From Saccoglossus kowalevskii (Eukaryota > Hemichordata > Enteropneusta > Harrimaniidae): a stretch of DNA of 35,365 nt. The stretch lies in NCBI RefSeq assembly GCF_000003605.2, contig NW_003125193.1, positions 1-35,365 on the forward strand. The letters are read 5' to 3'. Positions 25,381-35,091 of this stretch are shown here, one piece after another. The notes under the pieces were generated by a model. It did no database searches. It had not been told where the DNA came from and saw only the letters and a list, made by a program, of their open reading frames with translations. The first letter of the stretch is position 1. The number at the start of each line of letters is the position of its first letter. Both the position numbers and the translations under genes were made by a program.

Positions 25381-25515
25381 GCATTGATCTACCCAGTCAA
25401 CAAGATTGCATTTATCTACCCAGTTCACAGTATGGCATTTATCTTCCCAGTCCACATATGGCATTGATCTACCCAGTCCAACAGATGGCATTTATCTACC
25501 CTGTCCACATATGGC
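25381..25515. repeat. Cluster of homopolymer losses
   Basis: Five or six consecutive units are short by one or two bases, always by shrinking a run: CCCAGTCAACAAG, GTTCACAGTATGG, GTCCACATATGG (twice) and CAACAGATGG. With the lost A, C or T restored each would be an ordinary beta lead-in unit, matching 19020-19170. This pattern is typical of under-called short runs in sequence data. Confidence 0.8.
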
Positions 25516-26013
25516 ATTGATCCACCCAGTCCAACAAAATGGCATTTATCTACCCAGTCCAACAATATGGCATTAATCTACCCAGTTCAACAAGATTGCA
25601 TTTATCTACCCAGTCCTACAATATGGCATTTATCTACCCAGTCCAACAAGATGGCATTGATCTACCCAGTCCAACAATATGGCATTTATCTACCCAGTCC
25701 AACAAGATGGCAGTTATCTTCCCAGTCCAACAATACGGCATTGATCCACCCAGTACAGCAAGATTGCATTAATATACCCAGTACAACAATATGGCATTGA
25801 TCCATCCAGTCCAACAATATGGCATTGATTCACCCAGTTCAACAATATGGATTGATCCACCCAGTCCAACAATATGGCATTGATCTACCCAGTTCAACAA
25901 TATGGCATTTATCTACCCAGTCCAACAAGATGGCATTGATCTACCCAGTCCAACAATATGGCATTGATCCACCCAGTCCAACAATATGGCATTGATCCAC
26001 CCAGTCCAACAAT
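25516..26013. repeat. Delta-tail fragment with J
   Basis: Holds TTAATCTACCC and GTCCTACAAT units as after H, then unusual GTACAGCAAG, TTAATATACCC and GTACAACAAT variants near 25755-25790 and TCCATCCAG near 25802. J (CCACCCAG form) is at 25847, 167 bp before the next L, as at 15062/15229 and 17577/17744. Confidence 0.75.
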
Positions 26014-26960
26014 ATGGATGTACCCAGTTCAACAATATGGCATTTATCTTACCAGTCCAACAATATGGCATTTATCTTCCCAGTCCAACAATATGGCATT
26101 TATCTTCCCAGTCCAAAAATATGGCATTTATCTTCCCAGTCCAACAATATGGCATTTATCTTCCCAGTCCAACAATATGGCATTGATCTACCCAGTCCAA
26201 CAAGATTGCATTTATCTACCCAGTTCAACAATATGGCATTTATCTTCCCAGTCCACCAATATGGCATTTATCTTCCCAGTCCAACAATATGGCATTGATC
26301 TTCCCTGTCCAACAATATGGCATTTATCTTCCCAGTCCAACAATATGGCATTTATCTTCCCAGTCCAACAATATGGCATTGATCTACCCAGTCCAACAAG
26401 ATTGCACTTATCTACCCAGTCCAACAATATGGCATTGATCTACCCAGTCCAACAATATGGCATTTATCTACCCAGTCCAACAAGATGGCATTTATCTACC
26501 CAGTCCAACAATATGGCATTGATCTACCCAGTCCAACAATATGGCATTTATCTTCCCAGTCCAACAATATGGCATTGATCTACCCAGTCCAACAATATGG
26601 CATTGATCTACCCAGTTCAACAAGATCGCATTTATCTACCCAGTTCAACAATATGGCATTGATCTACCCAGTTCAACAAGATTGCATTTATCTACCCAGT
26701 TCAACAATATGGCATTGATCTACCCAGTCCAACAAGATTGCATTTATCTACCCAGTCCAACAATATGGCATTGATCTACCCAGTCCAACAATATGGCATT
26801 GATCTACCCAGTCCAACAAGATTGCATTTATCTACCCAGTCCAACAATATGGCATTGATCTACCCAGTCCAACAATATGGCATTTATCTTCCCAGTCCAA
26901 CTATATGGCATTGATCTACCCAGTCCAACAATATGGCATTGATCTACCCAGTTCAACAAT
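26014..26960. repeat. Alpha module copy 4
   Basis: L (here ATGGATGTACC) is at 26014, the shared CCAAAAATATGG at 26113, G 26305, M 26404, N 26624 and CTATATGG 26901. All spacings equal those of copy 3. After CTATATGG it diverges: a TTTATCTTACC unit replaces the AAAATGG unit, following the order seen from 10243 instead. Confidence 0.87.
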
Positions 26961-27323
26961 ATGGCATTTATCTTACCAGTCCAACAATATGGCATTGATC
27001 TACCCAGTCCAACAAGATTGCATTTATCTTCCCAGTCCAACAATATGGCATTTATCTTCCCAGTCCAACAATATGGCATTTATCTTCCCAGTCCAACAAT
27101 ATGGCATTGATCTACCCAGTCCAACAAGATTGCATTTATCTACCCAGTTCAACAATATGGCATTTATCTTCCCAGTCCACCAATATGGCATTTATCTTCC
27201 CAGTCCAACAATATGGCATTGATGTACCCAGTCCAACAATATGGCATTTATCTTCCCAGTCCAACAATATGGCATTGATCTACCCAGTCCAACAATATGG
27301 CATTGATCTACCCAGTTCAACAA
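26961..27323. repeat. TTTATCTTCC-rich units
   Basis: Matches the order at about 10310-10440, then a GTCCACCAATATGG unit near 27175 as in alpha, and TTGATGTACCC near 27222. No gene. Confidence 0.6.
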
Positions 27324-27680
27324 GATCGCATTTATCTACCCAGTTCAACAATATGGCATTGATCTACCCAGTTCAACAAGATTGCATTTATCTACCCAGT
27401 TCAACAATATGGCATTGATCTACCCAGTCCAACAAGATGGCATTTATCTACCCAGTCCAACAATATGGCATTGATCTACCCAGTCCAACAATATGGCATT
27501 GATCTACCCAGTCCAACAAGATTGCATTTATCTACCCAGTCCAACAATATGGCATTGATCTACCCAGTCCAACAATATGGCATTGATCTTCCCAGTCCAA
27601 CTATATGGCATTGATCTACCCAGTCCAACAATATGGCATTGATCTACCCAGTTCAACAAAATGGCATTTATCTACCCAGT
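27324..27680. repeat. Alpha 3-prime fragment (N-CTATATGG-AAAATGG)
   Basis: GATCGC is at 27324, CTATATGG at 27601 (277) and AAAATGG at 27658 (57). L, G and M are absent, so only the second half of the module was copied here. A GGTATTGATC unit near 27691 is shared with 18806. Confidence 0.8.
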
Positions 27681-28490
27681 CCAACAATATGGTATTGATC
27701 TACCCAGTCCAACAAGATTGCATTGATCTACCCAGTCCAAAAAGATTGCATTTATCTACCCAGGCCAACAATATGGCATTTATCTACCCAGGTCCAACAA
27801 GATGGCATTTATCTACCCAGTCCAACAATATGGCATTGATCTACCCAGTCCAACAATATGGCATTTATCTTCCCAGTCCAACAATATGGCATTGATCTAC
27901 CCAGTCCAACAATATGGCATTGATATACCCAGTTCAACAAGATTGCATTTATCTACCCAGTTCAACAATATGGCATTGATCTACCCAGTTCAACAAGATT
28001 GCATTTATCTACCCCGTTCACCAATATGGCATTGATCTGCCCAGTCCAACAAGATTGCATTTATATACCCAGTCCAACAATATGGCATTGATCTACCCAG
28101 TCCAACAATATGGCATTGATCTACCCAGTCCAACAAGATTGCATTTATCTACCCAGTCCAACAATATGGCATTGATCTACCCAGTCCAACAATATGGCAT
28201 TTATCTTACCAGTCCAACTATATGGCATTGATCTACCCAGTCCAACAATATAGCATTGATCTACTCAGTCCAACAATATGGCATTTAACTACCCAGTCCA
28301 ACAATATGGCATTTAACTACCCAGTCCAACAATATGGCATTAATCTACCCAGTTCAACAAGATTGCATTTATCTACCCAGTCCTACAATATGGCATTTAT
28401 CTACCCAGTCCAACAAGATGGCATTTATCTACCCAGTCCAACAATATGGCATTGATCTACCCAGTTCAACAAGATGCATTTATCTACCCA
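27681..28490. repeat. Q-E and H-I fragments joined
   Basis: Q is at 27737 and E at 28016; the spacing is 279 rather than 278 because CCCAGGTCC near 27790 has one extra G. CTATATGG is at about 28219. H at 28248 then follows directly without A, and I is at 28471 (223, one unit more than 195). The usual 414-bp CTATATGG-A segment has been skipped. Confidence 0.78.
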
Positions 28491-28558
28491 GTCCAACAAT
28501 ATGGCATTTATCTACCCAGTCCAACAAGATGGCATTTATCTACCCAGTCCAACAATAT

Positions 28559-29325
28559 GGCATTGATCCACCCAGTCCAACAAGATTGCATTTATCTACC
28601 CAGTCTAACAATATGGCATTGATCCACCCAGTCCAACAATATGGCATTGATCCACCCAGTCCAACAATATGGCATTTATCTTCCCAGTCCAACAATATGG
28701 CATTGATCTACCCAGTCCAACAAGATTGCATTGATCTACCCAGTTCAACAATATTGCATTTATCTTCCCAGTCCAACAATATGTCATTTATCTTCCCAGT
28801 CCAACAATATGGCATTTATCTTCCCAGTCCAACAATATGGCATTTATCTTCCCAGTCCAACAATATGGCATTAATCTACCCAGTCCAACAAGATTGCATT
28901 TATCTACCCAGTTCAACAATATGGCATTTATCTTCCCAGCCCAACAATATGGCATTTATCTTCCCAGTCCATCAATATGGCATTTATCTTCCCAGTCCAA
29001 CAATATGGCATTTATCTACCCAGTCCAACAATATGGCATTGATCCACCCAGTCCAACAAGATTGCATTTTATTTACCCAGTCCAAACAATATGGCATTGA
29101 TCCACCCAGTCCAACAATATGGCATTGATCCACCCAGTCCAACAATATGGCATTTATCTTCCCAGTCCAACAATATGGCATTGATCTACCCAGTCCAACA
29201 AGATTGCATTGATCTACCCAGTTCAACAATATTGCATTTATCTTCCCAGTCCAACAATATGTCATTTATCTTCCCAGTCCAACAATATGGCATTTATCTT
29301 CCCAGTCCAACAATATGGCATTGAT
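28559..29325. repeat. Tandem duplication, 476/478 bp apart
   Basis: The order from GGCATTGATCCACCC at 28559 restarts at 29035 (476 bp, 17 units). C (ATGTCATT) is at 28781 and again at 29259 (478 bp). The two extra bases are visible in the second copy near 29068 and 29085: GCATTTTATTTACCC and CCAAACAATATGG. The copies stay similar for about 290 bp each and diverge after about 28847 and 29325. Confidence 0.82.
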
Positions 29326-29652
29326 CTACCCAGTCCAACAAGATTTCATTTATCTACCCAGTCCAACAATATGGCATTTATCTACCCAGTCCAACAATAT
29401 GGCATTGATCTACCCAGTTCAACAAGATTGCATTTACCTACCCAGTTCAACAATATGGCATTTATCTTCCCAGTCCAACAATATGGCATTGATCTACCCA
29501 GTCCAACAAGATTGCATTGATCTACCCAGTTCAACAATATGGCATTTATCTTCCCAGTCCAACAATATGGCATTTATCTTCCCAGTCCAACAATATGGCA
29601 TTTATCGTCCCAGTCCAACACTATGGCATTTATCTACCCAGTCCAACAATAT
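29326..29652. repeat. Units leading into gamma 4
   Basis: AGATTTCATT is at 29341, 82 bp after C, as at 5549/5631. TTTACCTACCC is near 29430 and TTTATCGTCCC near 29602. This resembles 22190-22470, the lead-in to gamma copy 3. Confidence 0.65.
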
Positions 29653-31264
29653 GGCGGTGATCTACCCAGTCCAACAAGATTGCATTTATCTACCCAGTCC
29701 AACAATATGGCATTGATCCACCCAGTCCAACAATATGGCATTGAATCACCCAGTTCAACAATATGGATTGATCCACCGAGTCCAACAATATGGCATTGAT
29801 CTACCCAGTTCAACAATATGGCATTTATCTACCCAGTCCAACAAGATGGCATTGATCTACCCAGTCCAACAATATGGCATTGATCCACCCAGTCCAACAA
29901 TATGGCATTGATCCACCCAGTCCAACAATATGGCATTGATCTACCCAGTTCAACAATATGGCATTTATATTCCCAGTCCAACAATATGGCATTTATCTTC
30001 CCAGTCCAACAATATGGCATTTATCTTCCCAGTCCAACAATATGGCATTTATCTTCCCAGTCCAACAATATGGCATTGATCTACCCAGTCCAACAAGATT
30101 GCATTTATCTACCCAGTTCAACAATATGGCATTTATCTTCCCAGTCCAACAATATGGCATTTATCTTCCCAGTCCATCAATATGGCATTTATCTTCCCAG
30201 TCCAACAATATGGCATTTATCTTCCCAGTCCAACAATATGGCATTCATCTACCCAGTCCAACAATATGGCATTGATCTACCCAGTCCAACAATATGGCAT
30301 TTATCTTCCCAGTCCAACAATATGGCATTGACCTACCCAGTCCAACAAGATGGCATTTATCTACCCAGTCCAAAAATATGGCATTGATCTACCCAGTCCA
30401 ACAATATGGCATTTATCTTCCCAGTCCAACAAGATGGCATTTATCTACCCAGTCCAACAATATGGCATTGATCTACCCAGTCCAACAATATGGCATTTAT
30501 CTTCCCAGTCCAACAATATGGCATTGATCTACCCAGTCCAACAATATGGCATTGATCTACCCAGTTCAACAAGATTGCATTTATCTACCCAGTTCAACAA
30601 TATGGCATTGATCTACCCAGTTCAACAAGATTGCATTTATCTTCCCCGTTCACCAATATGGCATTGATCTGCCCAGTCCAACAAGATTGCATTTATCTAC
30701 CCAGTCCAACAATATGGCATTGATCTACCCAGTCCAACAATATGGCATTGATCTACCCAGTCCAACAAGATTGCATTTATCTACCCAGTCCAACAATATG
30801 GCATTGATCTACCCAGTCCAACAATATGGCATTTATCTTACCAGTCCAACTATATGGCATTGATCTACCCAGTCCAACAATATGGCATTGATCTACCCAG
30901 TTCAACAAGATGGCACTTATCTACCCAGTCCAACAATATGGCATTGATTCACCCAGTTCAACAAGATTGCATTTATCTACCCAGTTCAACAAGATTGCAT
31001 TTATCTACCCAGTTCAACAAGACTGCATTTATCTACCCAGTCCAACAAGACTGCATTTATCTACCCAGTCCAACAATATGGCATTGATCTACCCAGTTCA
31101 ACAAGATTGCATTTATCTACCCAGTTCAACAATATGGCATTTATCTTCCCAGTCCAACAATATGGCATTTATCTTCCCAGTCCAACAATATGGCATTTAT
31201 CTTCCCAGTCCGACAACATGGCATTTATCTACCCAGTCCAACAATATGGCATTGATCTACCCAG
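29653..31264. repeat. Gamma copy 4 plus delta to A
   Basis: B 29653, J 29763, TATATTCC 29966, E 30648, CTATATGG 30850 and A 31264. B, TATATTCC, E and A are each exactly 16,799 bp from their counterparts at 12854, 13167, 13849 and 14465. The 1,611-bp span therefore has no net length difference. After A the H unit (expected at 31468) is replaced by TTTATCTTCCC, part of a run of five such units at about 31365-31495. Confidence 0.9.
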
Positions 31265-31706
31265 TGTAACATAATGGCATGGATCTACCCAGTCCAACAA
31301 TATGGCATTGATCTACCCAGTCCAACAAGATTGCATTGATCTACCCAGTTCAACAATATGGCATTTATCTTCCCAGTCCAACAATATGGCATTTATCTTC
31401 CCAGTCCAACAATATGGCATTTATCTTCCCAGTCCAACAATATGGCATTTATCTTCCCAGTCCAACAATATGGCATTTATCTTCCCAGTCCAACAATATG
31501 GCATTTAACTACCCAGTCCAACAATATGGCATTAATCTACCCAGTTCAACAAGATTGCATTTATCTACCCAGTCCTACAATATGGCATTTATCTTCCCAG
31601 TCCAACAATATGGCATTGATCTACCCAGTCCAACAAGATGGCATTTATCTACCCTGTCCAACAATATGGCATTGATCCACCCAGTCCAACAAAATGGCAT
31701 TTATCT
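31265..31706. repeat. Delta-to-beta junction
   Basis: The units after A keep the GGCATGGATC start, then the TTTATCTTCC run, TTTAACTACCC and TTAATCTACCC and GTCCTACAAT as after H. They then switch near 31590 to the beta lead-in (CCCTGTCC, CAAAATGG). I and S are absent. Confidence 0.72.
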
Positions 31707-32226
31707 ACTCAGTCCAACAATATGGCATTGATCTACCCAGTTCAACAAGATGGCATTTATCTAACCAGTCCAACAAGATGGCATTGATCCACCCAGTCCA
31801 ACAAGATTGCATTGATCCACCCAGTCCAACAATATGGCATTGATCTACCCAGTTCAACACGATGGCATTTATCTACCCAGTCCAACAAGATGGCATTGAT
31901 CCACCCAGTCCAACAAGATTGCATTGATCCACCCAGTCCAACAATATGGCATTGATATACCCAGTTTAACAATATGGCATTGATCTACCCAGTTCAACAA
32001 GATTGCATTTATCTACCCAGTCCTACAATATGGCATTTATCTACCCAGTCCAACAAGATGGCATTTATCTACCCAGTCCAACAATATGGCATTGATCCAC
32101 CCAGTCCAACAATATGGCATTTATCTTCCCAGTCCAACAATATGGCATTGATCTACCCAGTCCAACAAGATTGCATTGATCTACCCAGTTCAACAATATG
32201 GCATTTATCTTCCCAGCCCAACAATA
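31707..32226. repeat. Beta module copy 5 (K-D, C overwritten)
   Basis: K is at 31707 and D at 31964 (257). At the C position the unit reads ATATGGCATT instead of ATGTCATT, and the CAATATTG just before it is CAATATGG. Both C-end diagnostics are thus replaced while K-D is intact. CACGATGG is present near 31859. Confidence 0.85.
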
Positions 32227-32479
32227 TGGCATTTATCTTCCCAGTCCAACAATATGGCATTTATCTTCCCAGTCCAACAATATGGCATTTATCTTCCCAG
32301 TCCAACAATATGGCATTGATCTATTCAGTCCAACAAGATTGCATTGATCTACCCAGTTCAACAATATGGCATTTATCTTCCCAGTCCAACAATATGGCAT
32401 TTATCTTCCCAGTCCAACAATATGGCATTAATCGTCCCAGTCCAACAATATGGCATTTATCTACCCAGTCCAACAATAT
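32227..32479. repeat. TTTATCTTCC-rich units before gamma 5
   Basis: A run of TTTATCTTCCC units, a TTGATCTATTCAG unit near 32320 and a TTAATCGTCCC unit near 32430. The same pair of rare types precedes the truncated B at 24069. Confidence 0.65.
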
Positions 32480-33460
32480 GGCGGTGATCTACCCAGTCCA
32501 ACAAGATTGCATTTATCTACCCAGTCCAACAATATGGCATTGATCCACCCAGTCCAACAATATGGCATTGATTCACCCAGTTCAACAATATGGATTGATC
32601 CACCGAGTCCAACAATATGGCATTGATCTACCCAGTTCAACAATATGGCATTTATCTACCCAGTCCAACAAGATGGCATTGATCTACCCAGTCCAACAAT
32701 ATGGCATTGATCCACCCAGTCCAACAATATGGCATTGATCCACCCAGTCCAACAATATGGCATTGATCTACCCAGTTCAACAATATGGCATTTATATTCC
32801 CAGTCCAACAATATGGCATTTATCTTCCCAGTCCAACAATATGGCATTTATCTTCCCAGTCCAACAATATGGCATTTATCTTCCCAGTCCAACAATATGG
32901 CATTGATCTACCCAGTCCAACAAGATTGCATTTATCTACCCAGTTCAACAATATGGCATTTATCTTCCCAGTCCAACAATATGGCATTTATCTTCCCAGT
33001 CCATCAATATGGCATTTATCTTCCCAGTCCAACAATATGGCATTGATCTACCCAGTCCAACAATATGGCATTGATCTACCCAGTCCAACAATATGGCATT
33101 TATCTTCCCAGTCCAACAATATGGCATTGATCTACCCAGTCCAACAAGATGGCATTTATCTACCCAGTCCAACAATATGGCATTGATCTACCCAGTCTAA
33201 CAATATGGCATTTATCTTCCCAGTCCAACAAGATGGCATTTATCTACCCAGTCCAACAATATGGCATTGATCTACCCAGTCCAACAATATGGCATTTATC
33301 TTCCCAGTCCAACAATATGGCATTGATCTACCCAGTCCAACAATATGGCATTGATCTACCCAGTTCAACAAGATTGCATTTATCTACCCAGTTCAACAAT
33401 ATGGCATTGATCTACCCAGTTCAACAAGATTGCATTTATCTACCCAGTTCACCAATATGG
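32480..33460. repeat. Gamma module copy 5
   Basis: B is at 32480, J 32590, TATATTCC 32793 and E (GTTCACC) 33447. B-J and B-TATATTCC are standard; B-E is 967, one unit less than 995. It lies 2,827 bp after copy 4, one base short of 101 units. Confidence 0.87.
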
Positions 33461-34516
33461 CATTGATCTGCCCAGTCCAACAAGATTGCATTTATCTACC
33501 CAGTCCAACAATATGGCATTGATCTACCCAGTCCAACAGTATGGCATTGATCTACCCAGTCCAACAAGATTGCATTTATCTACCCAGTCCAACAATATGG
33601 CATTGATCTACCCAGTCCAACAATATGGCATTGATCTACCCAGTCCAACAATATGGCATTTATCTTCCCAGTCCAACAATATGGCATTTATCTTCCCAGT
33701 CCAACAATATGGCATTTATCTTCCCAGTCCAACAATATGGCATTGATGTACCCAGTCCAACAAGATTGCATTTATCTACCCAGTTCAACAATATGGCATT
33801 TATCTTCCCAGTCCAACAATATGGCATTTATCTTCCCAGTCCATCAATATGGCATTTATCTTCCCAGTCCAACAATATGGCATTTATCTTCCCAGTCCAA
33901 CAATACGGCATTGATCTACCCAGTCCAACAATATGGCATTGATCTACCCAGTCCAACAATATGGTATTTATCTTCCCAGTCCAACAATATTGCATTGATC
34001 TACCCAGTCCAACAAGATGGCATTTATCTACCCAGTCCAACAATATGGCATTGATCTACCCAGTCTAACAATATGGCATTTATCTTCCCAGTCCAACACG
34101 ATGGCATTTATCTACCCAGTCCAACAATATGGCATTGATCTACCCAGTCCAACAATATGGCATTTATCTTCCCAGTCCAACAATATGGCATTGATCTACC
34201 CAGTCCAACAATATGGCATTGATCTACCCAGTTCAACAAGATGGCATTTATCTACCCAGTTCAACAAGAGGGCATTGATCTACCCAGTTCAACAAGATTG
34301 CATTTATCTACCCAGTTCAACAATATGGCATTGATCTACCCAATCCAACAAGATTGCATTTATCTACCCAGTCCAACAATATGGCATTGATCTACCCAGT
34401 CCAACAATATGGCATTGATCTACCCAGTCCAACAAGATTGCATTTATCTACCCAGTCCAACAATATGGCATTGATCTACCCAGTCCAACAATATGGCATT
34501 TATCTTCCCAGTCCAA
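33461..34516. repeat. Second copy of part of gamma 2
   Basis: CAATACGG (33901) and CACGATGG (34097) are each 20,466 bp from 13435 and 13631. The shared rare GTCCATCAATATGG and CAATATTGCATTGATC units lie between and around them. B, J and E are absent; where E would be, units read AACAAGAGGGC near 34263. A GGTATTTATC change near 33963 is private. Confidence 0.78.
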
Positions 34517-34754
34517 CTATATGGCATTGATCTACCCAGTCCAACAATATGGCATTGATCTACCCAGTTCAACAAAATGGCATTTATCTACCCAGTCCAA
34601 CAATATGGCATTGATCTACCCAGTCCAACAAGATTGCATTGATCTACCCAGTTCAACAATATTGCATTTATCTTCCCAGTCCAACAATATGGCATTTATC
34701 TTCCCAGTCCAACAATATGGCATTTATCTTCCCAGTCCAACAATATGGCATTGA
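34517..34754. repeat. Alpha fragment (CTATATGG-AAAATGG)
   Basis: CTATATGG (34517) and AAAATGG (34574) keep the 57-bp spacing, followed by CAATATTGCATT and TTTATCTTCC units as in the alpha-to-beta lead-in. N is absent upstream. Confidence 0.7.
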
Positions 34755-35091
34755 TCCACCCAGTCCAACAAGATTGCATTGATCCACCCAGTCCAACAAT
34801 ATGGCATTGATATACCCAGTTTAACAATATGGCATTGATCTACCCAGTTCAACAAGATTGCATTTATCTACCCAGTCCTACAATATGGCATTTATCTACC
34901 CAGTCCAACAAGATGGCATTTATCTACCCAGTCCAACAATATGGCATTGATCCACCCAGTCCAACAATATGGCATTTATCTTCCCAGTCCAACAATATGG
35001 CTTTGATCTACCCAGTCCAACAAGATTGCATTGATCTACCCATTTCAACAATATTGCATTTATCTTCCCAGTCCAACAATATGTCATTTAT
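34755..35091. repeat. Beta module copy 6, 5-prime truncated
   Basis: D is at 34819 and C at 35081 (262). K, the 112-bp internal duplication and CACGATGG are missing: the lead-in TTTATCTTCC units join directly to the last TTGATCCACCC units before D. Private changes are GGCTTTGATC near 35000 and CCCATTTCAAC near 35039. Confidence 0.83.

Noticed and set aside
28334-29128. Long open frames on the + strand (264 codons here; 254 codons at 9800-10564; 206 codons at 17688-18308 and 25958-26578) as repeat-protein genes
   Set aside because: They are by-products of a 28-bp period with stop-free units. Frames start at any ATG of the unit, end at the next in-frame TTGATC unit, overlap each other in other frames, and have no signal peptide, domain or conserved frame.
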